This document shows positions 17,078 through 25,647 of a DNA stretch of 64,000 bases, one piece after another. The notes beneath the pieces were generated by a model, which had not been told where the DNA came from, did not search any database, and saw only the letters and a list, made by a program, of their open reading frames with translations. The stretch is from Bacillota bacterium. Its GTDB lineage: Bacteria; Bacillota; Clostridia; Christensenellales; DTU072. Positions within the stretch are counted from its first letter, which is position 1. Each line of letters starts with the position of its first letter. The DNA is taken from positions 310,001 through 374,000 of the forward strand of contig JAEXAB010000001.1 in the NCBI GenBank assembly GCA_023394875.1. The letters are read 5' to 3'. The position numbers were made by a program, and so were the translations under genes.

Positions 17078-17782
17078 ATGAAAAAAAACGATTTAACACA
17101 ACACTTTATTGATAGCGTAAAAGCGAAAATATTTGACAAAACCTACCGTATTGGCGACAGCCTGCCCCCTCTAAGACAGCTTGCAGAGGAGTTCGGTTGT
17201 TCCCGAAGCGTAGTAAACGTCGGTATCGCCCGACTGGCAGCCGAAGGGTACCTTGTAATACATAAGCGTAAAAAAACCACCATAAACAACTTTGTGGACA
17301 GGGCAAGTTTGGACGTTCTTAAAGATATGGCGTTTTCTATCAATGCCGAATACCGCATTAAGGCAGTAAAAGATATGCTTCACGCAAGAAAGCTTATTGA
17401 AGTAGCCGCAGTAAGGCTTATGGCGGAGAAAAAAGCCGATACTAGTGAGTTGGACGAAATTATTAGTAAAGAAGAAGCTTTAATAAGGAAAGAGGAAAAG
17501 GACTATATGATAATAGCGCAAGCGGATTTTGCTTTTCACTTTAAGCTGATTGAGTTATCAACTAACGCCGTTTATTATGCGGTAATGAACTCTTTTAGCG
17601 CGCTGGCTAGTCAACTGACAGAGGATTTTTATAAAAACAACGTTGATTTGTTTGGTGGTTACGTAGAAAAGCATAAGCAAATATCTTCGGCAATAAAAAG
17701 TGGCGATGCTAATTTAGCAGCATCTTTGCACGAAGGAATATTAATTCACGGAGAGCAAGCTTACAACAAGTTCAGTATATAA
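17078..17782 (+). CDS. FadR-type GntR transcriptional regulator
   Basis: A 234-residue regulator. Residues about 1-70 are a GntR winged helix (RIGDSLPPLRQLAEEFGCSR followed by SVVNVGIARLAAEGYL). Residues about 85-230 are an all-helical FCD ligand-binding domain with HARKLIEVAAVRLMAEK and FHFKLIELS, where histidine and acidic residues usually hold a metal and a carboxylic-acid ligand. It probably represses the glycyl radical enzyme operon that begins 12 bases downstream. A matching operator overlaps its own start site. The ribosome binding site is weak. Confidence 0.9.
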   Translation: MKKNDLTQHFIDSVKAKIFDKTYRIGDSLPPLRQLAEEFGCSRSVVNVGIARLAAEGYLVIHKRKKTTINNFVDRASLDVLKDMAFSINAEYRIKAVKDMLHARKLIEVAAVRLMAEKKADTSELDEIISKEEALIRKEEKDYMIIAQADFAFHFKLIELSTNAVYYAVMNSFSALASQLTEDFYKNNVDLFGGYVEKHKQISSAIKSGDANLAASLHEGILIHGEQAYNKFSI

Positions 17783-17794
17783 AAGGAGGCAGCA

Positions 17795-20278
17795 ATGGGA
17801 AAAATAAAACAGCCAAAGAACCTAACGCCAAGAATAAAATGGCTACGGGACTATTATTTTGAGGGTGTAAAAAGACCCTGGAACAACGAATACAAGGTTT
17901 TCACTACCGGAGTGCCCCACGATGAGATGTATAACGAACTAACCTATTACATCGTGCCCGAAACGTACTCTTTCTTCGGCACTTTTCAAAACGGATTGCC
18001 CCAAATTGCTAGGCAAATAGACGTTCCCGACAATTTTTATTCCCAAAGCATTGTGGAAAGGCGGGCATGGTTTGTAAAAGAAGCTATGACTAAACACGTT
18101 CCGTTGGATATTTTGCCCGGTGACCTTCTTTGCGGAGCAAATTTCAATCTTTTCGTCAGTCATTGTTTGACCAAAAAAGAGAAAAAAGCTCGCGATGCTA
18201 TTCTTTACGGCAAAGACGGACTTCGCGCCGAAACGGTGGACTTCCACGACCGCGGCTTTGGCAACTGCGGAGCAACCAGCGGACACCTTATCCCCGACTA
18301 CGCCACTATTGTAAATAAGGGATTTAGGTATATTATAGAAAAACTTGATAAAAGATATGAAGAATTAACCGAAAAGCAGAAAAAAGGTAAGGAAGGCGGG
18401 GAAATCAGAGCTATGAAAACAGCTGCGGAAATGCCTTGCGAACTGGCAAAAGCGTACTCTGCCCGCCTAAAAGTTCTTGCCGCCGAAGAAAAAGACGTTT
18501 CCCGCAAAAACGAACTTCTGCAAATGAGTCAAAATCTGGAAGTTGTACCCTACAATCCCGCAAAAGACTTGTGGCAGGCTGTTCAATCCTTATGGCTTAC
18601 TCACATGCTGGTTATGTCCGATGAAAACTATCCCGGACCCGGAGTATCGTTTGGTAGACTTGACCAATATCTATATCCTTATTATATAAAATCTTTAGAC
18701 CAAGGCATGACCGAAAACTTCATGAAAGAAATTTTCGAATGCTTTTGGGTGCATTGCAACACAGCCTACGACGCCCAAATTAAGGTCGGTATGAATCAAG
18801 GTATTACCGCAGGCTTCGGTCAGTTGTTTATGATAAGCGGAGTTGGCGAAAACGGTCAAGATTTAACAAATGATTTATCATATTTACTGCTTGACGTAAT
18901 AGACGATATGAGCCCTATTCTGGAGCCTAAGCCCAACGTGCGTATCCATAAAAATTCCCCTACAAAGCTACTGCTCAAATTAGCCGATATGATAGCCGAA
19001 AGTCAAGGTGCGCCGTTTTTGCTTAACTTTGACGAAAGATCAATGGCGGGCTTGTTGCGTGAGGCAAGAAAGGGCGGTTTTGAAGACAAAATCAATCTAA
19101 ACAACGTTTATGATTATGCCTCAGTGGGCTGCTTAGAAAACACAATGGTCGGTAACGACCGTTCCAGTACGGTAGACGTAAACCTAAACTTACTAAAAGC
19201 CGTAGAACTAACCCTTGCAAGAGGTGGAGAGCTCAGACAGTATACCGACGCTATCTGGAACAAACCGCTTGTCCCTAAAACCTTTATTGATACCGGCGAC
19301 CCTGCTAAGTTCGCTACCTTTGAAGAGTTTTACGCGGCGTTTGAAACACAGACCAAATTCATTGTCAAAAAAATATTCGAACTATATGATAAGAGCACAA
19401 GCGTAAGAGCGTGTTTTCACCCCACGCCGTATTTATCTTTGCTGGTCAAAGGCTGTATAGAAAAAGCCCTTGACGTCACTAAAGGCGGAGCGGAGATTAG
19501 GTTTGTTACCGTTGAGGGCGTAACTTTCGCTTCCACTGTCGATAGTCTGCTTGCCATAAAGTATCTTGTTTTTGACAAAAAAATATGTACTATGGAAGAA
19601 CTAATAACCGCCCTTAAAGACAACTGGGTGGGACATGAAAAGCTGCAAGCTATAGCCAAGAACAAAGCGCCTAAATACGGCAGGGACGATGACGAAGCCG
19701 ACGAACTTGCCCGTAAGTTTATGGAGCTTTGGTCGGAGGAATGCTGGAAGTATAAGACAACCGCCACCGATGCACAACTTAGACCGGGTATGCTCAGTTG
19801 GAACTACTGGGTAGGCGACGGCTATATCCTATCCGCAAGTCCAGACGGCAGAGCCAACGGACAATTCCTTTCCAATGCCATTTGCCCCAGTAACGGCGCC
19901 GACACAAAGGGACCTACCGCCAACATTAACTCAGTCGGCAAAGCCCTGGGAGGAAAGAGTAAGGACGGCGATTATTTAGATTACGTTAATTATCTTCCCA
20001 ACGGAGCCAGCCATACCATTACCCTTTCTCCCGCCCTTGTAAGGGACGACGGACATAAACAAAAGTTAATAGCCTTACTAAAAGGCTACGCCGAAAACGG
20101 CGGCACGGCATTGCAATTAAATATTCTTGACGCCGAAACGCTTATCGAAGCCCAAAAGAATCCTACCGAATACAGGCATCTGCTTGTCAGGGTAACGGGC
20201 TACAACGCGTATTTCTCTTCTATCGGTCGGGAACTTCAGAACGAAATCATAGCTAGAGAAATCCACAACAAATATTAG
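17795..20278 (+). CDS. Glycyl radical enzyme (pyruvate formate-lyase-like), substrate unknown
   Basis: An 827-residue glycyl radical enzyme. The C-terminal radical loop is VRVTGYNAYF (glycine about residue 803), followed by LQNEIIARE. The active-site cysteine and glutamate lie in SVGCLENTMVG near residue 448; many dehydratase-type members have GCVEP here, so LEN is unusual. GNCGATSGHLIPDY near residue 150 resembles the substrate face of the decarboxylase and X-succinate synthase branches more than PFL itself. The radical is installed by the activase 9 bases downstream. AAGGAGGC precedes the ATG. Neighbouring catabolic genes suggest a sugar-, polyol- or acid-derived substrate, but the reaction cannot be assigned. 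Confidence 0.9.
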   Translation: MGKIKQPKNLTPRIKWLRDYYFEGVKRPWNNEYKVFTTGVPHDEMYNELTYYIVPETYSFFGTFQNGLPQIARQIDVPDNFYSQSIVERRAWFVKEAMTKHVPLDILPGDLLCGANFNLFVSHCLTKKEKKARDAILYGKDGLRAETVDFHDRGFGNCGATSGHLIPDYATIVNKGFRYIIEKLDKRYEELTEKQKKGKEGGEIRAMKTAAEMPCELAKAYSARLKVLAAEEKDVSRKNELLQMSQNLEVVPYNPAKDLWQAVQSLWLTHMLVMSDENYPGPGVSFGRLDQYLYPYYIKSLDQGMTENFMKEIFECFWVHCNTAYDAQIKVGMNQGITAGFGQLFMISGVGENGQDLTNDLSYLLLDVIDDMSPILEPKPNVRIHKNSPTKLLLKLADMIAESQGAPFLLNFDERSMAGLLREARKGGFEDKINLNNVYDYASVGCLENTMVGNDRSSTVDVNLNLLKAVELTLARGGELRQYTDAIWNKPLVPKTFIDTGDPAKFATFEEFYAAFETQTKFIVKKIFELYDKSTSVRACFHPTPYLSLLVKGCIEKALDVTKGGAEIRFVTVEGVTFASTVDSLLAIKYLVFDKKICTMEELITALKDNWVGHEKLQAIAKNKAPKYGRDDDEADELARKFMELWSEECWKYKTTATDAQLRPGMLSWNYWVGDGYILSASPDGRANGQFLSNAICPSNGADTKGPTANINSVGKALGGKSKDGDYLDYVNYLPNGASHTITLSPALVRDDGHKQKLIALLKGYAENGGTALQLNILDAETLIEAQKNPTEYRHLLVRVTGYNAYFSSIGRELQNEIIAREIHNKY

Positions 20279-20287
20279 GATAACGCT

Positions 20288-21214
20288 ATGCAAACCTACA
20301 TACTAGACGTACAAAAAATGTCCACAGAGGACGGCCCCGGGATAAGGACAACGGTCTTTTTCAAGGGCTGCAACCTCAATTGCAAGTGGTGCCACAATCC
20401 CGAATCTATTTCTTCAAGCCAACATATATTTTGGCTTGAAGATAGGTGTATGGGTTGCAATACCTGCATAGAAGTATGCCCAAATGGCGCTGTTTCCTTG
20501 CAGAGTGACGGAATAAAAACCGACAACAAACTTTGCGACTTTTGTAATAAGTGCATAGAAGAATGCCCCATGAACGCCTTGGAAATTAAAGGAGAAGTTA
20601 TTACCGTAGAGGCTTTAGTCAATGAACTGATTAAGGATAAAGCATACTACGACACCAGTCACGGCGGAGTTACTTTATCGGGCGGAGAGGTTGTACTTAA
20701 CTGGCAATACGCTTTGGAACTACTAAAGGAACTAAAAACAAGAGGAGTTCATACCGCCATAGACACCGCAGGATGTTATTCTTATTCTGTATTAGAAAAC
20801 TTACTGCCTTACGTCGACCTTATTTTATACGACATCAAGCATATTGATAATGATAAGCATAAGCAACTTACCGGAGTGGAAAACACTTTGATTTTGGAAA
20901 ACGCCAAAAAACTTGGCAGCTTAGAAAAACCAAAAATATGGATAAGGACGCCGATAATCCCCGACGCTACCGACTCCGAAGAAAATATAATCGGAATAGC
21001 TAATTTTATAAAGGACAATATGCCGAATATAGAAAAGTGGGAGTTAGTAAGTTTTAACAATCTTGGCAAGCAAAAATACAAACTATTAGGTAGAGATTGG
21101 GTTTACAAGGATTCTCCCCTAATAACAAAAGCAAAAATGCAAAGACTTAACGATTTAGCAAAGCAAATAACCAACAAAGTAACGTGGTCGGGAGCGACCA
21201 GACTGGAGGTATAG
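20288..21214 (+). CDS. Glycyl radical enzyme activase, radical SAM
   Basis: A 308-residue activating enzyme that abstracts hydrogen from the glycine of the preceding glycyl radical enzyme. The radical-SAM cluster motif is CNLNCKWC (residues 29-36, after FFKG). An inserted ferredoxin-like domain carries two further cluster motifs, CMGCNTCIEVCP and CDFCNKCIEECP. This is the larger activase type found with dehydratases, decarboxylases and lyases rather than PflA. LSGGEVVLNWQYA is the SAM-contact region. It follows the enzyme gene by 9 bases and almost touches the next gene. Confidence 0.95.
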   Translation: MQTYILDVQKMSTEDGPGIRTTVFFKGCNLNCKWCHNPESISSSQHIFWLEDRCMGCNTCIEVCPNGAVSLQSDGIKTDNKLCDFCNKCIEECPMNALEIKGEVITVEALVNELIKDKAYYDTSHGGVTLSGGEVVLNWQYALELLKELKTRGVHTAIDTAGCYSYSVLENLLPYVDLILYDIKHIDNDKHKQLTGVENTLILENAKKLGSLEKPKIWIRTPIIPDATDSEENIIGIANFIKDNMPNIEKWELVSFNNLGKQKYKLLGRDWVYKDSPLITKAKMQRLNDLAKQITNKVTWSGATRLEV

Positions 21215-21216
21215 TT

Positions 21217-22053
21217 ATGACAGCAATAATCAGCAAAGAAGACATGCAAAAATTCGCCGTTACCGGCAAAATCGGTCTGATTTCCACTATTAGTCCTTTC
21301 GGAGAACCGCATATTACCCTTATTACTTCAATTCAGGCAAAGGATGAAAAAACAATAATGTGGGGGCAGTTTACTCACGGACTTAGCAAAGAGTACGTCA
21401 ATAAAAATCCCCTGACAGGCTTTCTTGTGCTAAACTTAGAAAAAAAATGGTGGCGTGGCAAAACCGAATACCGTGATAGTACCGAAACTGGCGAAGACTT
21501 CGATATGTACAACAATCAGCCCCTCTTCCGCTACAATACATACTTTGGTGTCGGCAGAGTGCATTATATGGATCTTAAAGACTTTTCCGGTAAGCAGGAT
21601 TTACCCATGGGTGGCATTATTAAGGGAGCGCTCCTTGGTAAAATGATAAAACCCTTTGTAAAACCCAGTCCTGACGGTATCAAAAAAATAAAAGGGATCA
21701 GCGTCAAGCTAGCCAAAGACCTAACTTCACTAAAATTCTTGTCCTACATAGACGAAGAAGGCTTTCCTGTTCTGCTCCCCGTCCTTCAAGCAACCATGAA
21801 AGACGAAGGCAGAATATATATTCCACTTACCGCCTACGGTGAGGAAATCAAAAAAATAAAACCCGGTTCCAAAGTAGCCTTATTCTATGCCAACCTAGAA
21901 CTTTCCAGCGTGCTTTTCCAAGGTTACTTTACCGGCATAGAAAAAAAGCTGGGCGTAAGCTACGCTATTTTCGATATTTCCAAGGTCTACAACTCCATGG
22001 TCCCCATTCCCGGCTACATCTACCCAATGGAACCATATTCGGTTGTACATTAA
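21217..22053 (+). CDS. PNPOx-like flavin-binding protein
   Basis: A 278-residue protein. The first 120 residues look like a pyridoxamine-phosphate-oxidase-type split barrel (GKIGLISTISPFGEPHITLITSIQ, then WGQFTHGLSKEYV), which usually binds FMN. A second similar half follows (LSYIDEEGFPVLLPVLQATM). The ATG at 21217 is chosen because GGAGGT lies 8 bases before it; an in-frame ATG at 21184 would overlap the activase. Last gene of the glycyl radical operon, so it may reduce a product of that pathway. No activity can be assigned. Confidence 0.75.
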   Translation: MTAIISKEDMQKFAVTGKIGLISTISPFGEPHITLITSIQAKDEKTIMWGQFTHGLSKEYVNKNPLTGFLVLNLEKKWWRGKTEYRDSTETGEDFDMYNNQPLFRYNTYFGVGRVHYMDLKDFSGKQDLPMGGIIKGALLGKMIKPFVKPSPDGIKKIKGISVKLAKDLTSLKFLSYIDEEGFPVLLPVLQATMKDEGRIYIPLTAYGEEIKKIKPGSKVALFYANLELSSVLFQGYFTGIEKKLGVSYAIFDISKVYNSMVPIPGYIYPMEPYSVVH

Positions 22054-22112
22054 TAACAAATAAAACTATAATAACCGAATTATTATACAAAGATAATTAC
22101 CAATTTTGCAAC

Positions 22113-22146
22113 AAAAAAGCAACCACATATCGGGTTGCTTTTTTTC
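22113..22146 (+). terminator. Intrinsic terminator of the glycyl radical operon
   Basis: GCAACC (22119-22124) pairs with GGTTGC (22133-22138), with an A run before the stem and a run of seven or more T after it. It lies 60 bases past the last stop. Confidence 0.85.
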
Positions 22147-22192
22147 TATAGTATTCTTGAATTTAAGATTGATATTTTCATATGTCGTAAAT

Positions 22193-22459
22193 ATGTATGT
22201 TCTATTGATTTACAAAATTTTGAGTGGTAAAATAACAAGAGAACACATTACAGCTTATACCGCAAAAGCCGAAGGAATCCGTAACGAACATCCCATTTCC
22301 CTAAAAGAAATCAATTTCCATATTTCTATCGAATCCGAAGATATTATTGACTCCGACCTTGCCTTAACCGTCAAACAAGCCGAAACCATCTCCCCCGTCT
22401 GGCTTGCCATAAAAAATAACGTAACAGTAAACGTTACTTATGAGATAAAATCAAAGTGA
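22193..22459 (+). pseudogene. 5'-truncated OsmC-family remnant
   Basis: An open frame of 88 codons whose last 70 codons resemble the C-terminal half of OsmC/Ohr peroxiredoxin-like proteins: AKAEGIRNEHPISLKEINFH, then VKQAETISPVWLAIKNN and VNVTYEIK. In intact OsmC proteins a conserved cysteine precedes the terminal strands; here a tryptophan (SPVWLA) stands where many relatives have CPV. The N-terminal half, including the first catalytic cysteine, is absent, and the sequence upstream is a terminator and AT-rich DNA with no ribosome binding site. Its end overlaps the convergent cupin gene by 9 bases. Most likely a decayed fragment. Confidence 0.65.
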
Positions 22460-22774
22460 CACGATCAACTGCATCTTAAAGCGTTCTTCGCCGTATACTG
22501 CGTGAGGTATATCTTTTGGCATAATGAGCGTATCGCCTTCTTTAAGGATAAAGACTTTGTCGCCGACCGTAAACTTTCCTATACCGTCAAGCACGGTTAC
22601 CATAGCGTCTCCGCCTGATGCGTGAGTAGATATTTCTTCTCCCTTGTCAAAAGAAAACAAAGTCATGCTGACAAGATTATTCTGCACAAGCGTTTTGCTG
22701 ACAACTTGCCCGTCCTGATAAGCGACCAAATCTTTCAAATTAAGTTTTGCGGTTTTCTCTATATTTTTATACAT
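22451..22774 (-). CDS. Small cupin-domain protein
   Basis: A 107-residue single-domain cupin. The two metal-binding motifs are visible as STHASGGDAMVTVLDGIG (one expected histidine or glutamate replaced by aspartate) and LIMPKDIPHAVYG. Such proteins often bind a divalent metal and a small ligand or act in redox sensing; no reaction can be assigned. GGAGGT lies before the ATG and a promoter is present upstream. It converges on the OsmC fragment. Confidence 0.85.
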   Translation of the reverse strand: MYKNIEKTAKLNLKDLVAYQDGQVVSKTLVQNNLVSMTLFSFDKGEEISTHASGGDAMVTVLDGIGKFTVGDKVFILKEGDTLIMPKDIPHAVYGEERFKMQLIVSL

Positions 22775-22810
22775 AGTTTTATAATACCTCCGTCAGTATA
22801 GTATGTGTTT

Positions 22811-22838
22811 ATTATATCATAATATATAACTTTGTCTA
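22811..22838 (-). promoter_or_regulatory. Promoter of the cupin gene
   Basis: On the minus strand TAGACA (22833-22838) and a perfect TATAAT (22811-22816) are 16 bases apart, about 37 bases upstream of the cupin ATG. Confidence 0.5.
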
Positions 22839-22892
22839 TAGTGTAAGCTAGCGAACCGTGAACCTTTAGGTTCGATTCCCGCAAAATAAGAG

Positions 22893-22918
22893 AAAAGACC
22901 ACAGTATTGTGGTCTTTT
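22893..22918 (-). terminator. Duplicate tRNA terminator hairpin
   Basis: A second copy of the AAAAGACCACA / TGTGGTCTTTT hairpin inside the left 85-bp repeat unit. No intact tRNA precedes it, so it is probably a by-product of the duplication. Confidence 0.6.
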
Positions 22919-23065
22919 GGCGTTCCCGGCGGGGGCGACGCGTTAAGCTAAGTTGCCAGTGGCAAGTTAGTAGCCAAAGCCGTGCAGCAAGCTGTGCTTG
23001 CAAGCCGGAGGGGTGAGCGCTTAGCGAACCGTGAACCTTTAGGTTCGATTCCCGCAAAATAAGAG

Positions 23066-23091
23066 AAAAGACCACAGTATTGTGGTCTTTT
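23066..23091 (-). terminator. Terminator of tRNA-Arg
   Basis: On the minus strand AAAAGACCACA and TGTGGTCTTTT form an 11-bp stem with a 4-base loop, ending in TTTT. It begins at the CCA end of tRNA-Arg. Confidence 0.75.
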
Positions 23092-23167
23092 GGCGTTCCC
23101 GGCGGGAATCGAACCCACGGCCTAACGCTTAGGAGGCGTTCGCTCTATCCTACTGAGCTACGGAAAC
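23091..23167 (-). tRNA. tRNA-Arg (anticodon CCU)
   Basis: Read on the minus strand: acceptor GTTTCCG pairs with CGGGAAC (one G-U), D-arm GCTC/GAGC, anticodon stem AACGC/GCGTT around the 7-base loop CTCCTAA giving anticodon CCT, and T-arm GTGGG/CCCGC around TTCGATT. The discriminator base is G and CCA is encoded. It decodes AGG. A terminator follows immediately, and the 3' end is duplicated 173 bp downstream. Confidence 0.95.
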
Positions 23168-23300
23168 TTATTTTGTATAACTTATTCTTTGTTATGGTTT
23201 TTGCAGTCTTATTATCTTTTGGGAATGCTTTTGTATTATATATCATTTTTGTAGTTTTTGCAATCGTTTGATATATTTAGCTTTTCTATTGAATATTTAT

Positions 23301-23336
23301 GGCAAAAAAGTAATGGCGGTTATAACTACCGCCATA
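23301..23336 (-). terminator. Terminator of the GlpA/FGGY-kinase operon
   Basis: ATGGCGGT (23313-23320) pairs with ACCGCCAT (23328-23335). On the minus strand the hairpin is followed by a run of six T. It lies about 35 bases past the truncated activase stop. The remaining 23168-23370 is AT-rich with nothing else visible. Confidence 0.75.
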
Positions 23337-23370
23337 TATAATTAAGCTATATTTTTATTGTTAATATTTT

Positions 23371-23805
23371 TTAGGTATAGCAAGTACGGTTGATTACATT
23401 TTGCCAAGGGGCAAAAAGAGTGGTCTCCACCGCTACATTGATTTTTTCTTTATTAAGTTTTTTCAAAAAGGAAATGAGGGCATCGGGGTTTTGCAGCATT
23501 GGCTCGCCGCCGCTAAGCGTTACCCCGCCGCCTGTGGAGAAATAATACTTTTTATCCTTTATTACCGTGTCAAAAATTTCTTGAACGGTATACTTTTTTT
23601 CGCCTATATCCAAAGAGGCGTCAAGCCCCTCGGGATTTTGGCACCAAAGACACCTCAGTCCACAGCCCTTGAAAAAAACCGTAGTTCTTATCCCGGGACC
23701 GTCGTGGACGCAGGTTCTTTGAATCTTAAATACTTTTAACTCGTAATTTTTCCCTAATTCTTGCTTGCTTTTTACCTCTCCGCTAGCGTCCTTATCATTT
23801 AACAT
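23371..23805 (-). pseudogene. Truncated glycyl radical enzyme activase
   Basis: A 144-residue N-terminal half of a radical-SAM activase. It keeps the DGPGIRTTVFFKG and CGLRCLWC cluster motif (near residues 48-55) and the SAM-contact GGGVTLSGGEPMLQNP, but stops after VAVETTLFAPWQ. Intact activases run on for another 100 or more residues. It also lacks the ferredoxin insert. AAGGAGATAATT before the ATG is a good ribosome binding site, so a shortened protein could still be made. No partner glycyl radical enzyme is adjacent. Last gene of the GlpA-like operon. Confidence 0.75.
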
Positions 23806-23865
23806 AATTATCTCCTTGAGCTAGAAAACTCCTCGCGATAATAATATATTATTTACAGCACAAAT

Positions 23866-25638
23866 TTACCATTTTGGACGGATAAACCTCTTTTGCTCCT
23901 CGGTAAGGTCAAGTCCCAAGGTGCCGCCCGGGTTCATAATGTTGTTGGGGTCGAAATGATTTTTGAGTACCTTGAATATTTCCATCTGATTAGTGCCGAT
24001 TTGTCCTTCCAGCCAAGGCGCAAACATTTTGCCTATACCGTGGTGGTGACTGATAGCTGCGCCCGACTTTTGGATATGGTCCAATATACCGCGATGGTAT
24101 TGTAGATAATCTTCAAGCTCGCTCATCTTTGTGATAAAGATAAAGTATAAATTGGCTCCCTGCGGATAAGCATGCGACATGTGCGTTGTGCAAATGGTGT
24201 TGGGGCGGGATTTGCAATATGCCCTAACCATTTCGTGCACCTTGGGCATATTATCCCAATTAACCGTACATTCCAAAGTATCGGTCATTATGCCGAAGTC
24301 CTGCATGCTGTCGCGCAAATACGGGTCTCTAAAACGTCCCTTCTCCCAGCCGTTTACCGGGAAAGCTCCAAGGGGCATTGCTTTATACTTACGGCAAATT
24401 TTTCTTACCCTCTTAGCTTGGTTTTTGCACATACCTTTTTCGCCGTCAGCCCAACCTAAGAATAAGCACTTGCCGTCTACGTTCTCCCCTTTCATGGCTC
24501 TTTCCACGTCAAAGGTAGGATAACCTGCTTTCTCTAAAAACTTGATTACAAAAGGTATATCGTCCAAACCGTAAAGTCTCATCATCAGCTCGGTTTCTTC
24601 GGGGTCAGATAACCTAAATACCGACGGATGGCCGAACTCTCCCTGCATAATTTCTCTTGCAGCTGCTTGCGCGTCTGCCCAGCTTTTGAACATATAGCTG
24701 TATTTTATGCGGTTTTCGGGCATATAGCGGAAAAAGCGTAAAGTAACATGGGTAAGAATACCGTATGCTCCCTCATTGCCCATCATTATTTGATTTACGT
24801 CGGGTCCTGTAGCTTTGGCGGGATAATCGTCGGTAACGATTTTTCCTCTGGGAGTAATATATTCCTGTCCAAGAACGATGTGTTCTATCTTTCCGTAATA
24901 AGTGGAGTTTTGTCCTGCGCCGCGTGTAACCGTCCAACCGCCGACAGAACTATATTCAAAGGATTGGGGGAAGTGTCCGCAAGTGTAAGCCATCTTCGCG
25001 TTAAATTCGGCAACTGCGTTATTGAGGTGCTTTTCCAAATCGGGACCGCTCATACCGGCTTGTACCGTAATGGTTTGGTTAAGCTCGTTAAACTTAATAA
25101 CCTTATTAAATCTCGGGCGCATATCCAAAGAAATTCCGCCCTTAACACATTCCACACCGCGGGTAACCGAAGAACCGCCGCCGTAAACGTAAACGGGAAT
25201 TAACTGCTCGTCACAGTAAGCAACGATTTTTTCTATTTCTTCGGCGTTATCGGGATAGATTACTATATCGGGAATGTTCTCAACAACGTGCTTTCTTAGT
25301 CTCATAAGATCGTGCATTGTCTTGCCGTAAGCAACCGACAAGCGGGAATAACAGTCTCTCTTGACGTATTCTTTGCCGACTATTTCTTCAAACTTTTTTA
25401 TTTGTTCCTCGGTAAGCTTAATTGGCACGTCAAAATCAACTTTCTCATAGCCTGTTTCTTTAGGAGCCTTAAAATCCTCGTCGGTCATAAGGAAGATTTT
25501 CTTCATCATTTTATATAAACTCTCTTTGGGAACTTTGAACTCGTCCGGATGCCCCCATTTGAGTATGCTTCTGTAACTGCCTGCCGGCGCTCTTTTTTCC
25601 TGCCAATCAGGTCGGAATCCTTTATAAGGTTTGGACAT
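23866..25638 (-). CDS. FAD-binding oxidase, alkyl-DHAP-synthase-like
   Basis: A 590-residue flavoprotein of the vanillyl-alcohol-oxidase/GlcD superfamily. The PP-loop FAD site is PVYVYGGGSSVTRGVE, followed by TCGHFPQSFEYSSVGGW and NEGAYGILTHVTLRF. The C-terminal HHHGIGKMFAPWLEGQIG carries the histidine cluster typical of alkyldihydroxyacetonephosphate synthases, and length agrees. Eukaryotic relatives make ether lipids; bacterial ones beside glycerol-type kinases may instead oxidise a hydroxy-acid or polyol derivative. GGAGGT precedes the ATG. Which of these it does here is open. Confidence 0.85.
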   Translation of the reverse strand: MSKPYKGFRPDWQEKRAPAGSYRSILKWGHPDEFKVPKESLYKMMKKIFLMTDEDFKAPKETGYEKVDFDVPIKLTEEQIKKFEEIVGKEYVKRDCYSRLSVAYGKTMHDLMRLRKHVVENIPDIVIYPDNAEEIEKIVAYCDEQLIPVYVYGGGSSVTRGVECVKGGISLDMRPRFNKVIKFNELNQTITVQAGMSGPDLEKHLNNAVAEFNAKMAYTCGHFPQSFEYSSVGGWTVTRGAGQNSTYYGKIEHIVLGQEYITPRGKIVTDDYPAKATGPDVNQIMMGNEGAYGILTHVTLRFFRYMPENRIKYSYMFKSWADAQAAAREIMQGEFGHPSVFRLSDPEETELMMRLYGLDDIPFVIKFLEKAGYPTFDVERAMKGENVDGKCLFLGWADGEKGMCKNQAKRVRKICRKYKAMPLGAFPVNGWEKGRFRDPYLRDSMQDFGIMTDTLECTVNWDNMPKVHEMVRAYCKSRPNTICTTHMSHAYPQGANLYFIFITKMSELEDYLQYHRGILDHIQKSGAAISHHHGIGKMFAPWLEGQIGTNQMEIFKVLKNHFDPNNIMNPGGTLGLDLTEEQKRFIRPKW

Positions 25639-25647
25639 AACTACCTC

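Larger units (their letters stand above)
22849..23106. repeat. 85-bp direct repeat of the tRNA-Arg 3' end and terminator
   Basis: Identical 85-bp units lie at 22849-22933 and 23022-23106, 173 bp apart. Each contains the last 16 bases of tRNA-Arg (from TGGCGTTCCCGGCGGG), its terminator hairpin, and a tRNA T-arm-like GGTTCGATTCCCGC in the opposite orientation. The 88-bp spacer is GC-richer than its surroundings and holds two tight inverted repeats, at 22953-22965 and 22987-23001. No gene is visible in 22775-23090. The arrangement looks like an integration or duplication scar at a tRNA 3' end. Confidence 0.8.

Noticed and set aside
22106..22192. N-terminal extension of the OsmC remnant
   Set aside because: This stretch overlaps the operon terminator and has no similarity to the OsmC fold.
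23080..23271. Short plus-strand ORF across the tRNA region
   Set aside because: It is the complement of tRNA-Arg and its flank, with no ribosome binding site or similarity.
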